Source: an uncultured Nitrosomonadaceae bacterium (GTDB lineage: Bacteria; Pseudomonadota; Gammaproteobacteria; Burkholderiales; Nitrosomonadaceae). From it: a stretch of 33,298 nt of DNA. Position numbers and translations under genes: made by a program. Shown here in pieces: positions 1-11,036 of the stretch. Where the stretch lies: contig CAJQRL010000026.1 of the NCBI GenBank assembly GCA_905612245.1, positions 1-33,298 on the forward strand, in the 5' to 3' direction. Position 1 is the stretch's first letter; each line of letters starts with the position of its first letter. Under the pieces are notes generated by a model that had not been told where the DNA came from, ran no database searches, and worked only from the letters and a program-made list of their open reading frames with translations.

Positions 1-1
1 G

Positions 2-400
2 CCAGGGTGGCCCTTTGTTTTAATTGCTTTCGCCTTATCATGTGCCGGATTATTTGAAATTTATAGTCGGAAACGTCACGCGCGCGCTGTCAATAAATTT
101 CGCTTATCTATTCACTCAATATTATCTGGTTTGTATCCAGAACCTATTAACTGGCCTAAAGATATAGACGTATATTTATGTGAAAAGTTACCTGCAATGC
201 AGAGAGTAATTGAGGAATTTAGATATAGAGTGCCTCAAGCGGATATACCTAAATACAATAAAAATTGGCATAGCTACTGTAAATTTTGTGACGAAATAAC
301 GGACGATAGCTGTAATACAGAAGATTTGAATTCTGGTGAAGTATCAAAAAAACAGGTTTTTCATACGCTTGTTTCTAATATTCTAAGTCATGGGAAATAG
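2..400 (+). CDS. C-terminal part of a hypothetical membrane protein (5' end outside window)
   Basis: Frame 2 is open from base 2 to the stop at 398-400 (PGWPFVLIAFALSCAGLFEIYSRKRHARAVNKF...LSHGK*). It has one hydrophobic segment followed by basic residues. The tracked ORF at 131 is an internal start. Confidence 0.6.
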   Translation, partial: PGWPFVLIAFALSCAGLFEIYSRKRHARAVNKFRLSIHSILSGLYPEPINWPKDIDVYLCEKLPAMQRVIEEFRYRVPQADIPKYNKNWHSYCKFCDEITDDSCNTEDLNSGEVSKKQVFHTLVSNILSHGK

Positions 401-668
401 ATTTTTCTGATTTTTTCTTGGCTTTAATTATGTATATAACTCGGTAGCATAGATCTATATATTTATTAAATAGAGTTCCTAACCTAATCCATACTTAAGC
501 GATGAGGGATATAAGCTGAGCTAGTAGAGGGTGAGCATAAGCATTACAAGGAGATGAAGTATTAAGTAATAACACTATATAAATGTTATCTGTATTTGGA
601 AGGGAAGCTGCTGTCACTAATGCAAATCAGTCTGCCGGAATTATTGTCTACAATAAGTACGAAGAGAA

Positions 669-2315
669 ATGTCTACATTAACCACATCTAGTGCCTGGCT
701 ATCATTGCAGGATCACCTGCCAGTTATGGCAAAGCAGAATTTACGCGAGCTATTTACTCAAGATCCCAACAGGTTTAAGAGTTTTTCATTAAAACTCAAT
801 GATATTTTAATGGACTATTCAAAGCATCCGATTAGCCAGAGTACGATTAATTTATTGTTAGAACTTGCTCGCCAGCAGGGTTTAGAAGAAAAAATCTCAG
901 AGATGTTTTGTGGTGGAAGGGTAAATTTCTCGGAGGACCGTGCGGCCCTCCATTTTGCGTTGCGAAGAGAAGATGCCTTGATACTAGATGGTGTGGATAT
1001 CATGCCTGAAATCCATGATGTATTAACGAAAATGGAGAGGTTTACATCCTCTATTAGGAATGGGGAACGTAAGGGTTACTCAGGGAAGGCTTTTACTGAC
1101 ATCGTAAGTATTGGAATTGGCGGCTCTAATTTAGGGCCGGTAATGGTAACTGAAGCACTTAAACCTTATAGTGCAGATCACATCTCTTCACACTTCATTT
1201 CTAATATTGATGGTACTCAGCTATCGACTATTTTAAAAAAATTAAACCCAGAAACGACACTATTTATTATCGCTTCTAAGACTTTTACCACACAAGAAAC
1301 TATGGCTAATGCACGTGCTGCCCGTAAGTGGTTTCTAGCTCAAGGTGGGAGTGAAAAAATCATTGCGGATCATTTTGTTGCAGTCTCTACAAATCGTATG
1401 GAAGTAGAGAAATTTGGCATTAATGCAGACAATATATTTAAGTTTTGGGACTGGGTAGGCGGAAGGTATTCATTGTGGTCAGCAATTGGCTTGCCTATTG
1501 CACTTAGTATTGGCATGGAAAATTTCTACTTGTTTCTTAAAGGGGCCAGAGAAATGGATCAGCATTTCATTGCTGCTCCTATGGAAAGAAACTTGCCGGT
1601 TATACTCGGACTTATTGGAATTTGGCAAATCAATTTTTTCGGCAACAAATCTCATGCAATTTTACCTTATGACCAATCTTTACATCGTTTTCCAGCCTAC
1701 CTGCAACAGTTGGAAATGGAAAGTAACGGTAAACGGATAGATCGAAGTGGCAACGAAGTGGATTATAGTACGGGAGCTATAGTGTGGGGGGAGCCTGGAA
1801 CAAATGGCCAGCATGCTTTCTACCAGTTGCTGCACCAAGGAACACAAATTACCCCGGCAGATTTTTTAGCTCCCTGTATAAGTCACAACCCTGTAGATAA
1901 TCAACATCGCTTATTGCTGGCTAATTTCATTGCTCAAACTGAGGCAATGATGCAAGGTAAGAAAAAAAATGAAATTTGTGAGGAGTATGAAGTAGAACTA
2001 TCTGAAGAAAGTCCTATAAAAGATACATTTAAAAAAACAATCCCACATAAGGTTTTCCCTGGAGGACGTCCCACTACATCCATTCTATTTAAAAAATTAG
2101 ATCCTAAAACATTAGGTTCTCTTATTGCACTTTATGAACACAAGGTATTTGTACAGAGTGTAATCTGGAACACAAACCCATTTGATCAATGGGGTGTTGA
2201 GCTTGGCAAACAGCTTACAGGAAAAGTTCTAGATGAACTGAAGAATGAAATGCAAATAACTTCTCATGATTCTTCTACGAATGGTCTCATTAACTATTTT
2301 AAGGAAAATCGTTAG
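669..2315 (+). CDS. pgi: glucose-6-phosphate isomerase
   Basis: 548 aa with GPI signature segments: [67 protein letters not shown]. Confidence 0.97.
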   Translation: MSTLTTSSAWLSLQDHLPVMAKQNLRELFTQDPNRFKSFSLKLNDILMDYSKHPISQSTINLLLELARQQGLEEKISEMFCGGRVNFSEDRAALHFALRREDALILDGVDIMPEIHDVLTKMERFTSSIRNGERKGYSGKAFTDIVSIGIGGSNLGPVMVTEALKPYSADHISSHFISNIDGTQLSTILKKLNPETTLFIIASKTFTTQETMANARAARKWFLAQGGSEKIIADHFVAVSTNRMEVEKFGINADNIFKFWDWVGGRYSLWSAIGLPIALSIGMENFYLFLKGAREMDQHFIAAPMERNLPVILGLIGIWQINFFGNKSHAILPYDQSLHRFPAYLQQLEMESNGKRIDRSGNEVDYSTGAIVWGEPGTNGQHAFYQLLHQGTQITPADFLAPCISHNPVDNQHRLLLANFIAQTEAMMQGKKKNEICEEYEVELSEESPIKDTFKKTIPHKVFPGGRPTTSILFKKLDPKTLGSLIALYEHKVFVQSVIWNTNPFDQWGVELGKQLTGKVLDELKNEMQITSHDSSTNGLINYFKENR

Positions 2316-2411
2316 CAATACTTATTTGCCTACAATGATGGAAATTATTCCAGTAGATATGTTTAACGCTATCCTTGGTAAAATTCTATGAATGGGGCTG
2401 TATTTTTCAGG

Positions 2412-2963
2412 TTATTTCATTCCAATAAAATGCTCACGGTAGTATTTCAATTCCGCAATGGAATCGTAAATATCTGCTAACGCCTCATGTTTTCCCTGTT
2501 TAGTCAAACCTGCCAAGATTTCTGGCTTCCAACGCTTAACTAGTTCCTTAAGTGAGCTTACATCCAGATTTCGGTAGTGAAAATGAGCCTCTAATTTTGG
2601 CATTGTACGAGCCAGGAAACGTCGGTCCTGACAGATAGTACTCCCACACATCGGAGAAATACTTGGAGGTACGTATTCCTGCAAAAAAGTAAGCATCTCT
2701 TTTTCAACTTCATTTTCATTCAGTTTAGATGTTTTTACTTTATCAATTAAACCAGACTTTGAATGGGTAGATGTATTCCATTTATCCATGTTATCAAGCA
2801 CCGAGTCTGACTGGTGCACTGCCAGAACGGGTGCTTCTGCTACTACATTTAATTGAGAATCGGTTATCACTAAGGCTACTTCTAAGATACGGTCGCTATC
2901 AGGTAGAAGACCGCTCATTTCCATATCAATCCAGATGAGGTTATTGTTATTTACTTGTGCCAT
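2412..2963 (-). CDS. orn: oligoribonuclease (DEDDh 3'-5' exonuclease)
   Basis: [86 protein letters not shown]. Confidence 0.96.
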   Translation of the reverse strand: MAQVNNNNLIWIDMEMSGLLPDSDRILEVALVITDSQLNVVAEAPVLAVHQSDSVLDNMDKWNTSTHSKSGLIDKVKTSKLNENEVEKEMLTFLQEYVPPSISPMCGSTICQDRRFLARTMPKLEAHFHYRNLDVSSLKELVKRWKPEILAGLTKQGKHEALADIYDSIAELKYYREHFIGMK

Positions 2964-3063
2964 AATAAAAGAGTAAGTAAGAATTGTTAATTTGCAATTG
3001 TGTCATATCATTAGCTATCCGTCACTTTTTGACTTTATTCTCCATGTTTTACAATTTTTAATT

Positions 3064-4341
3064 ATGCCAATATTTACTGTTATATTTCTATTAACTTTAA
3101 TGTGTGTTGTTTCAACCAGAGTCTGGTTAGCTACAAGGCATATTCGTTATGTTCATAAGCATCGGAACAGCGTTCCTGAGAACTTCTCTTCCCAAATCAA
3201 TCTTGACTCACATCAAAAAGCAGCAGATTACACTTGTGCTAAGACTCGTTTAAATTATGCCAATATTTGTCTAGATACGGCATTACTATTGATACTCACC
3301 CTTGGAGGGGGGCTAAATGCTCTTAATTTATTCTGGTCCAATTGGTTTAGTGATCCTCTGTTACAGGGCATGATATTTATTTTAGGCACAATACTGTTAA
3401 TGGGGCTGGTAGAAATACCCATTAGTTATTACCGTGCTTTTGTTATTGAAAAGAAGTTTGGTTTCAATAAAATGACTCACACCATGTTTTTTGTAGACCT
3501 TATTAAGAAAGGTTTACTGGGAATATTACTTGGCCTGCCTCTTTTATTTGGTGCTCTATGGCTCATGGAAAAAACAGGTGCTAATTGGTGGTTGTATGTC
3601 TGGTTGATGTGGGTGGCTTTTAATTTGATTATATTGTCTGTTTACCCTACTTGGATCGCTCCTCTTTTTAATAAATTTACGCCATTAGAAGATGCCGCGC
3701 TCAAAGCACGTATAGAACAATTAATGCAAAAATGTGGTTTTAAATCTAGTGGTTTATTTGTGATGGATGGGTCCCGGCGGAGTAGCCATGGAAATGCTTA
3801 CTTCACAGGTTTTGGTCAAAATAAACGTATTGTATTTTTTGATACATTACTTTCGCAGCTTAATCCAGCAGAAATAGAGGCAGTATTAGCTCACGAGTTA
3901 GGGCACTTTAAACGGAATCATGTTATTAAGCGTATTTTTTTGACTTTTACTATTAGTTTGGTTTTTTTATGGTTGCTGGGCTATCTAATGAACCAGGATT
4001 GGTTTTATCAGGGATTAGGTGTATTTTCCTCAAATGAGACTCTGGCTAATATAGCCTCTCCTTCAACTGCAATGGCATTATTGTTATTTTTCTTAGTAAT
4101 GCCTACATTTACTTTCTTATTTCAGCCACTATCCAGTTTATATTCGAGGAAGCATGAATTTGAGGCTGATGCATATGCAGTAGAGAAGGCATCTTCTGGT
4201 GACCTTATTCAGGCACTTGTGAAGCTATACCAAGATAATGCCGCAACACTTACTCCCGATCCGCTGCATTCTGCATTTTATGATTCACATCCACCTGCCT
4301 CGGTAAGAATAGCTAGATTACAAAACTTAGCGCATAATTAA
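3064..4341 (+). CDS. M48 family (Ste24/CAAX prenyl protease 1-like) membrane metalloprotease
   Basis: Multi-pass membrane protein with zinc motif VLAHELGHFKRNH and downstream EFEADAYAV. The tracked ORF begins at a TTG at 2992; the ATG at 3064 (MPIFTVIF) looks more plausible. Confidence 0.9.
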   Translation: MPIFTVIFLLTLMCVVSTRVWLATRHIRYVHKHRNSVPENFSSQINLDSHQKAADYTCAKTRLNYANICLDTALLLILTLGGGLNALNLFWSNWFSDPLLQGMIFILGTILLMGLVEIPISYYRAFVIEKKFGFNKMTHTMFFVDLIKKGLLGILLGLPLLFGALWLMEKTGANWWLYVWLMWVAFNLIILSVYPTWIAPLFNKFTPLEDAALKARIEQLMQKCGFKSSGLFVMDGSRRSSHGNAYFTGFGQNKRIVFFDTLLSQLNPAEIEAVLAHELGHFKRNHVIKRIFLTFTISLVFLWLLGYLMNQDWFYQGLGVFSSNETLANIASPSTAMALLLFFLVMPTFTFLFQPLSSLYSRKHEFEADAYAVEKASSGDLIQALVKLYQDNAATLTPDPLHSAFYDSHPPASVRIARLQNLAHN

Positions 4342-4394
4342 CTTTATAGAAAGCAGGCAATAATTTTTTTATTACCCAACTTACAGGAGTAATA

Positions 4395-4736
4395 ATGGCA
4401 GTCTTTAGCAATAGTCTTTCGGCTAAAAAATGTAAGCCGTGTGAAGGAAATGTACCGCCACTTTCAACTACGGAAATTGAAGAAATGTTGCATCAACTTG
4501 ATGGGTGGGAGCTTCTTGATGGGTTGATAGGTAAGACTTATAACTTTAAAAACTATTATGAGGTTATGGCTTTTGTTAACACAGTGGCATGGATATCTCA
4601 TGGTGAGGATCACCACCCTGATATAGCATTGGGTTACAATAAATGTCGAGTAGAGTATATAACCCATTCAACAGGTGGTTTGTCTGAGAATGATTTTATT
4701 TGTGCAGCAAAGATTGATGTTTTATTTAAGGTTTGA
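4395..4736 (+). CDS. phhB: pterin-4a-carbinolamine dehydratase
   Basis: 113 aa; GWELLDGLIGKTYNFKNYYEVMAFVNTVAWISHGEDHHPDIALGYNKCRVEYITHSTGGLSENDFICAAKID matches the PCD family pattern. Confidence 0.93.
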   Translation: MAVFSNSLSAKKCKPCEGNVPPLSTTEIEEMLHQLDGWELLDGLIGKTYNFKNYYEVMAFVNTVAWISHGEDHHPDIALGYNKCRVEYITHSTGGLSENDFICAAKIDVLFKV

Positions 4737-5629
4737 ATCTGGCGTCTGATTCTTTATCCGTACTGCCTGTTAGCGGACAAATAGTTGCTGCATTTGGCAG
4801 GCAGTATTTGGTCGAGATTACTAATGGTGAGATTCTTTCCTGCGTACTGCGCGGGAAAAAGAGTGGCGCTGTTTGTGGTGACCAGGTTCAGGTTAAGCAC
4901 ACTACAGTTGGTCAGGGTGTGATCGAAGCTATTTCTCCACGCGATACACTCATATATCGTAGCAATACTATTCGTAAAAAACTTATTGCTGCAAATATTA
5001 CCCAAATCATTATTGTAATTTCTGCTGTACCTAGTTTTGATGAGGATCTGGTCAATCGTTGTCTCGTTACTGCCGAGAATCAGAATATCAAGGCCTTAAT
5101 TGTTCTTAACAAGACTGATCTTATTAATCCTACGCGTGCCGTATTGCCCAAGCTCTTACTTTATCAAAAGATAGGATATACCTTGTTACAACTAAGTGCG
5201 GAAAAGGATATCACGCCTCTTTTGCCATATTTACAAGGGCATCTAAACGTTCTGGTTGGTCAATCTGGGATGGGGAAATCAACTCTTATCAATGCCCTTA
5301 TTCCGGATGCCGACCGCGCTACTGCAAAAATTTCCAGTACACTTGATAGTGGACGGCATACAACTACACACACTCAGCTTTATCATCTGGATAAAAATAC
5401 ACATATTATTGATTCCCCTGGAATTCAGGAGTTTGGTTTACACCATATGAGTAATACAGATCTGGCATGGGGATTCATAGAATTTCATCCGCACATCGGG
5501 CGATGTAAATTTAGTGATTGTCTTCATACGAATGAACCAGATTGTGCGCTGGAAAGAGCCACCCAAGAAAATAAAATAGACCCACGCCGCCTTGGGTTTT
5601 ACCGCAAACTAATTGCTTACAAAATGTAA
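4733..5629 (+). CDS. rsgA: ribosome small subunit-dependent GTPase A
   Basis: Circularly permuted GTPase motifs NKTD, GQSGMGKSTLINAL, DSPGIQEFGL; zinc-binding CKFSDCLHTNEPDC. TTG start overlaps the phhB stop (TTGA). Confidence 0.95.
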   Translation: MNLASDSLSVLPVSGQIVAAFGRQYLVEITNGEILSCVLRGKKSGAVCGDQVQVKHTTVGQGVIEAISPRDTLIYRSNTIRKKLIAANITQIIIVISAVPSFDEDLVNRCLVTAENQNIKALIVLNKTDLINPTRAVLPKLLLYQKIGYTLLQLSAEKDITPLLPYLQGHLNVLVGQSGMGKSTLINALIPDADRATAKISSTLDSGRHTTTHTQLYHLDKNTHIIDSPGIQEFGLHHMSNTDLAWGFIEFHPHIGRCKFSDCLHTNEPDCALERATQENKIDPRRLGFYRKLIAYKM

Positions 5630-5639
5630 TATTATTTTA

Positions 5640-6416
5640 TTAATCAATACTACGTGCGAATAACCCTTGGATATGCCGAGCATTGTTACCTTCAATAGCA
5701 TTGATGGCCTCAATCTGTTGAGGGGAGGCCTCCATAATATGTTTAAACACAAACCATTGTACCGTTTGACTGTATGGTGGTGTTGTTAGTGATCCTTTGT
5801 AATGATAGAAGTTTTTTATATCATGTAGCTCGTCGCTATATAGTAAATCATCTAGTTTCACCATTCCTAGCTCTAAGGGAGCTAATGTATCTTCATTTTT
5901 TGGTATCTTGTCTAAAAACTCATCAAGAAATTTATTACTCCGACCTTCTTTGAATAAAATACCAAGTACTAGATAGCGTGGAGTGATGCTTTTGTCTTTA
6001 AGTGGCGTTGTAGAGACAATATGCATTTCCATCGGGAAAGTCATCCCGTCAACTAAATGCTCAGAAGGGGTATGGAAATGCATTTGCTTAAAATCATATT
6101 TTATCCCCTCATAAGATACTGTACTGCCGGCTTTAAAATCAAGCTGTACAGTGTGGCCTAGGTTCTCAACAGCTTTAATTTCATCCTTGTAATTAAAAGT
6201 TATTCCATGACTGTTGCTTTCTTTCTCTCTGAAAGAACGAATATTAATTGGAGACTGCATATGGCCATGATCTAATTCAGGCTGGATATAAAGTCCAGTT
6301 TTACTATGAGGTGAATCAGAGCTGTTAATAACATCCTTAATTTGTTTAAGATTGGCACAGGACATTAGTAATAGTGACGAAAATAAGATCAGAAGTGGTG
6401 TGATATTTTTTGACAT
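5640..6416 (-). CDS. alpha-class carbonic anhydrase, predicted lipoprotein
   Basis: HMQSPINI, QMHFHTPSEHLVDGMTFPMEMHIV (zinc histidines), YKGSLTTPPYSQTVQWFVFK. Signal peptide with lipobox-like LLMSC. Confidence 0.93.
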   Translation of the reverse strand: MSKNITPLLILFSSLLLMSCANLKQIKDVINSSDSPHSKTGLYIQPELDHGHMQSPINIRSFREKESNSHGITFNYKDEIKAVENLGHTVQLDFKAGSTVSYEGIKYDFKQMHFHTPSEHLVDGMTFPMEMHIVSTTPLKDKSITPRYLVLGILFKEGRSNKFLDEFLDKIPKNEDTLAPLELGMVKLDDLLYSDELHDIKNFYHYKGSLTTPPYSQTVQWFVFKHIMEASPQQIEAINAIEGNNARHIQGLFARSID

Positions 6417-6443
6417 AGAATTATTTTATGTTAGATAATTAAA

Positions 6444-7508
6444 TTATGAATGATACTTCTTGCTAAGAGAATGAACGGCGTCAATTAGGGCTAAAGCACT
6501 CTCTGGAGGGGTGAACTGAGAGATGCCGTGACCAAGGTTGAATACGTGTCCGCTGCCACTACCATAGTCCTTGAGAATTTTTTCTACTTCAGTAGCAATT
6601 ATTTCAGGTGTTGAAAATAGTACTGCTGGATCAAGGTTGCCCTGTAACGCAACCTTATGCCCTACACGGTTACGTGCTTCAGCAATATTTATGGTCCAGT
6701 CAAGCCCTAATGCATCACAGCCACTTTCAGCAATACTTTCTAACCAAAGTCCGCCACCTTTAGTAAAGACGACACTAGGAATGCGTTCGCCATCATGCTC
6801 ACGCTTCAGTCCTGCTAATATTTGTTTCATATATTGCAAAGAAAATTCCTGATAGGCAGAGTGTGACAATACTCCTCCCCAAGTATCAAAAATCATAACA
6901 GCTTGTGCACCAGACTCAATCTGTGCATTTAGGTAATCGGTCACTGATTGTGCGGTGATATTTAAAATATGGTGTAGCAAGTCAGGCCGCTTATAAAGCA
7001 TCGTTTTGATTTGGCGAAAGTCAGTCCCGCCACGTCCTTCTATCATATAGCAGGCAAGCGTAAACGGGCTTCCAGAGAAGCCAATTAACGGAACTTGATT
7101 GTCCAGGGTTTTACGAATTTGTGAAACCGCATCCATCACGTATTTTAAATGTACAGCAGGATCTGGTGCTGTGAGTGAACGAATTTCCTTTTCCTCACGT
7201 AAGGGACGCTCAAATTTAGGTCCTTCTCCTTCCGCAAAATACAGACCGAGTCCCATTGCATCGGGGATAGTGAGAATATCAGAGAACAAGATTGCTGCGT
7301 CCAGAGAGTAGCGCTCTAGAGGCTGCATGGTTACCTCTGTAGCAAAGTCCGGGTTCTTGCACAAAGAAAGAAAATCTCCAGCACGAGCTCGTGTCTTGTT
7401 GTATTCGGGAAGATAGCGTCCGGCTTGGCGCATCATCCACACTGGAGTGTATTCAGTAGGTTGTTTAAGTAGCGCTTTCAGTAGCGTATCATTTTTTAAT
7501 TTTTTCAT
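6444..7508 (-). CDS. hemE: uroporphyrinogen decarboxylase
   Basis: [88 protein letters not shown]. Confidence 0.97.
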   Translation of the reverse strand: MKKLKNDTLLKALLKQPTEYTPVWMMRQAGRYLPEYNKTRARAGDFLSLCKNPDFATEVTMQPLERYSLDAAILFSDILTIPDAMGLGLYFAEGEGPKFERPLREEKEIRSLTAPDPAVHLKYVMDAVSQIRKTLDNQVPLIGFSGSPFTLACYMIEGRGGTDFRQIKTMLYKRPDLLHHILNITAQSVTDYLNAQIESGAQAVMIFDTWGGVLSHSAYQEFSLQYMKQILAGLKREHDGERIPSVVFTKGGGLWLESIAESGCDALGLDWTINIAEARNRVGHKVALQGNLDPAVLFSTPEIIATEVEKILKDYGSGSGHVFNLGHGISQFTPPESALALIDAVHSLSKKYHS

Positions 7509-7743
7509 TTGGAGGCTTATAAGAGTATTGAATATCTAGCTTCTAGAAGAAGCACCTGCTGTTTTAAATAATTTAATTGGTGTGGAAATAAGAGGTGGAG
7601 GTGAGCCTATTATATTCTTCTACCTCTATTCCAAAGTGGAGGATGTTATCAGTAATTCCCGTTTTCGCATACTTTCGAAAAGAATAACTCGTTATAACAG
7701 TCAATATCAGGAAATCTAAATTTAATATTAATTAATTATTAAT

Positions 7744-8880
7744 TTAGTTTTCTTCAATTGCAAACAGTCTTCTATACTCTCTAATTGCATATCGATCAGT
7801 CATACCTGCAATATAGTCAGTAATTGCTTGATATTTATTTTCACGAGATTTTTCTTGGTATTTTAGTGGGAGTAACCGGGTATCTTCACTAAATATATTA
7901 AATAGCATTTTCACTGTATGTTGTGCCTTGTTGCTCATACGCGCTACTTCAAAATGTTGATAAAGATTATTTCGTAAGAATGTCTTTAGCTCCTGCTGTT
8001 CTTTTTTAGTTTTTTCACTAAAACTAATTAGGTAAGGTGCTACTGAAACAGATTGTAAATTATCTGGCCGAGCATCTTTGATATTAGCGGTACTTTGTTT
8101 GATCAGATCTGATACAAGAGTATTGATCATGGAACGAATTGTCTCATGTATCAATTTTCTTCCTGATATTCTTGGGTAAATCTTCTTTGACATAGCCAGG
8201 TGGCGGGAGAAAATACTAACCTCTTCTAATTCTTTCTGCGTAATTAGGCCAGAACGCAATCCATCATCAACATCGTGATTATTATATGCTATTTCATCAG
8301 CAAGATTAGTTAGTTGTGCTTCCAGAGATGGTCTCTGGTTTATTAAGAAGCGCTTGCCTACATCACCTAATTTTCTGGCATTCTTTTTCGCGCAATGCTT
8401 TAGTATGCCCTCACGTGTCTCGAAACACAGATTTAATCCGTCAAATGCACCATATCGTTCCTCCAATGTATCTACCACACGTAGCGATTGCAGATTGTGT
8501 TCAAAGCCATTATGATCTTTCATGCATTCATTTAGTGCATCCTGACCAGCATGACCAAACGGAGTGTGGCCAAGATCATGTGCCAGAGCAATGGCCTCTA
8601 CTAAGTCTTCGTTGAGCCGCAAACTACGTGCAACAGAGCGGCCAATCTGAGCCACCTCTAAGGAATGAGTTAGACGTGTACGAAATAGATCTCCCTCGTG
8701 GTTAACAAATACTTGTGTTTTGTATTCGAGTCTTCTAAATGCAGAAGAATGAATTATGCGATCTCGGTCGCGCTGAAACTCACTACGTCCAAGTGGGGGT
8801 TTTTCTTTTATATTTCGTCCACGAGAATTCTCAGACGATACGGCATAGATTGCTAAATCACTCATTGATGGAATACTCAT
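7744..8880 (-). CDS. dgt: deoxyguanosinetriphosphate triphosphohydrolase-like protein (HD domain)
   Basis: [79 protein letters not shown]. Confidence 0.95.
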   Translation of the reverse strand: MSIPSMSDLAIYAVSSENSRGRNIKEKPPLGRSEFQRDRDRIIHSSAFRRLEYKTQVFVNHEGDLFRTRLTHSLEVAQIGRSVARSLRLNEDLVEAIALAHDLGHTPFGHAGQDALNECMKDHNGFEHNLQSLRVVDTLEERYGAFDGLNLCFETREGILKHCAKKNARKLGDVGKRFLINQRPSLEAQLTNLADEIAYNNHDVDDGLRSGLITQKELEEVSIFSRHLAMSKKIYPRISGRKLIHETIRSMINTLVSDLIKQSTANIKDARPDNLQSVSVAPYLISFSEKTKKEQQELKTFLRNNLYQHFEVARMSNKAQHTVKMLFNIFSEDTRLLPLKYQEKSRENKYQAITDYIAGMTDRYAIREYRRLFAIEEN

Positions 8881-9958
8881 TAAGCGTTGCAGTTAATATT
8901 TCTATGGGTACGTCAGAGCATACTGTAGCCTCACCAATACTTTTAAGTAGCACGAAATGAATATTCCCTTTTTCTACTTTCTTATCCCGTTCCATTAGGT
9001 TTAAATATTTTTCGGTATCAAGGCCAGGAACAATAATAGGAAGTCCTGCCAGTAAGAATATTTCTTTAATGCGTTCAACTTCAGCATGTCCAATTAAATT
9101 CATACGTTCTGATAGTTTGGCAGCTAGCACAGTGCCTGCTGCCACAGCTTCACCATGTAACCATGTGCCGTATCCCATTGCATTTTCGATTGCATGGCCA
9201 AAAGTATGGCCTAAGTTTAGGATTGCTCTCACCCCATGCTCACGTTCATCATCTGCTACGACTTCAACTTTATTTCTGCAGCTACGTTCTATTGCCTCAT
9301 CTAATATTTTATGCTCTCTTGCTAAAAGCCTAGTCATATTTTTCTCGAGCCATTCAAAGAATACAAGATCTCGGATTAATCCATACTTGATTATTTCAGC
9401 GATTCCACTTATAAATTCTCTCCTTGGCAAAGTATCAAGAGTTGTGCTATCTGCCAATACCATACGAGGTTGATAAAATGCACCAATCAAATTTTTCCCA
9501 AGATCATGATTAATGCCTGTCTTTCCCCCAATTGAAGAATCGACCTGTGCTAATAGTGTGGTTGGAATCTGGATAAGTGGCGCTCCTCGCATATAAGTAG
9601 CTGCAGCAAACCCGGCCAGGTCACCAATGACTCCGCCTCCCAAAGCAATAATTGTGGTATTTCGTTCACACTGATTTGTTAGAAGAGCATCAAAGGTTTG
9701 GTTTAATGTTTGCCAGTTTTTATATTCTTCACCATCAGGAAGGATAATAGGGATTGAATTTACCCCATTATTTTTAAGCGTGTCTGTGAGTCCGTCAAGG
9801 TATAGAGGTGCCACTGTGGTGTTGGTGACTATAGCAACTTTTTTTTGTGCTAGATATGGAAGTATAAGATCGTGATTTTTTAGTATATTGCTGCCAACAT
9901 AAATCGGGTAACTATGTTGGGATGATTTTGTAGAAATATCTGCGAGAATGGTTTGCAT
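8858..9958 (-). CDS. aroB: 3-dehydroquinate synthase
   Basis: [71 protein letters not shown]. Overlaps dgt by 23 nt. Confidence 0.97.
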   Translation of the reverse strand: MQTILADISTKSSQHSYPIYVGSNILKNHDLILPYLAQKKVAIVTNTTVAPLYLDGLTDTLKNNGVNSIPIILPDGEEYKNWQTLNQTFDALLTNQCERNTTIIALGGGVIGDLAGFAAATYMRGAPLIQIPTTLLAQVDSSIGGKTGINHDLGKNLIGAFYQPRMVLADSTTLDTLPRREFISGIAEIIKYGLIRDLVFFEWLEKNMTRLLAREHKILDEAIERSCRNKVEVVADDEREHGVRAILNLGHTFGHAIENAMGYGTWLHGEAVAAGTVLAAKLSERMNLIGHAEVERIKEIFLLAGLPIIVPGLDTEKYLNLMERDKKVEKGNIHFVLLKSIGEATVCSDVPIEILTATLNEYSINE

Positions 9959-10052
9959 TTTGTATTGATTTATATCAAGGTAATCTAAATAAATTTTTTA
10001 CAACACTACATCGGTCTAATTAATCTGTAAAATTGTTTTTATTTCAATGAAT

Positions 10053-10604
10053 CTATCCTAAAGCAGGGTCATCAAGTTTTTGGGAAAGATATTTTACCAT
10101 TTGATGGGCACTTAGATTTCCGCTCTCAACAACAATATGTGCTAGTTCACGGTAGATAGGGTCACGCTGGTCATATAGTTCAGTAATTTTAGCCTGAAGG
10201 TCTGTGATTTGGAGTAACGGACGATTTTTATCATGTCTAGTCCGATGTAACAAATCATTAACTGCAGCTCGCAAATAAATAATGGTTCCTTTCTTCTTTA
10301 AAAGTTTACGATTTTCTTCATTTAGAATTATGCCACCTCCCGTTGCAAGAACGATATTATCGATTTTTATTAATTCCTTTAGCATATCTGCTTCACGCTT
10401 GCGGAAGCCTATTTCACCCTCTATTTCAAAAATTACAGGTATTGTGACGCCAGTACGTTTTTGAATTTCCTGATCTGAATCAATAAAAGTCTTATCTAAA
10501 TAATTGGCAAGAGATTTTCCGATCGTAGTCTTTCCCGCACCCATCATGCCTATTAAAATAATAGTGTTATCTATTTTTCCTTCTGTATGATTCATACTCT
10601 GCAC
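10053..10604 (-). CDS. aroK: shikimate kinase
   Basis: IILIGMMGAGKTTIGKSLANYL (P-loop), DSDQEIQKRTG, ATGGGIIL, RHDKNRPLL. Confidence 0.96.
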   Translation of the reverse strand: MQSMNHTEGKIDNTIILIGMMGAGKTTIGKSLANYLDKTFIDSDQEIQKRTGVTIPVIFEIEGEIGFRKREADMLKELIKIDNIVLATGGGIILNEENRKLLKKKGTIIYLRAAVNDLLHRTRHDKNRPLLQITDLQAKITELYDQRDPIYRELAHIVVESGNLSAHQMVKYLSQKLDDPALG

Positions 10605-11036
10605 GGCTCTACTAGGGTCAGATGATTCAATATGGTCAATTGTAGCGGAAAAAATCTAGATTTATATTGATTTCTTTATTGAACATAGGTTAACTATCGT
10701 CAATATTATATAAAATAAATCTACACTGCGATCTTAGAAACTAGAAGAGCGTGCATAATATTATTAGATTTGTATTTTTCTCTTATAATTAAGATACGTT
10801 TATTTAGGCAGCGCCTAGACTCAGGGTATTTGTGGAAGGAATCGGTATATAGCCTTTTAATTATAAATAATTATGTAAATTGCACTCTAAAGACCGCTGC
10901 ATACTAATGTGCATTATCTATTTTATAAGGCGCTAATTTTTTTACAGTATTCAGGGATGTGGCATTAATTTTGAATTCAAATTAATTTAATCTTATAAAT
11001 TATGATGTTAGGTTCATTTTTTAGAATTTATTCGCT

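Noticed and set aside
583-681. 32-codon ORF ([32 protein letters not shown]) overlapping the pgi start
   Set aside because: No properly spaced Shine-Dalgarno; the length is within chance expectation and nothing independent supports it.
1486-1740. 84-aa ORF in another frame inside pgi
   Set aside because: Entirely within pgi; a frame-shifted by-product of conserved coding sequence.
7549-7563. Hairpin gcttct-aga-agaagc upstream of hemE
   Set aside because: Only a 6-bp stem in AT-rich spacer; could easily be chance and has no partner structure.
9069-9473. 134-aa plus-strand ORF opposite aroB
   Set aside because: Fully antisense to a clear aroB with strong motifs; the translation is low-complexity Ser/Ala/Ile without domain features. 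Typical shadow ORF.
10605-11036. tRNA or other structured RNA in the aroK-mrcA gap
   Set aside because: No cloverleaf or T-loop (GGTTCRA) pattern and no terminator-like hairpin seen; AT-rich spacer only.
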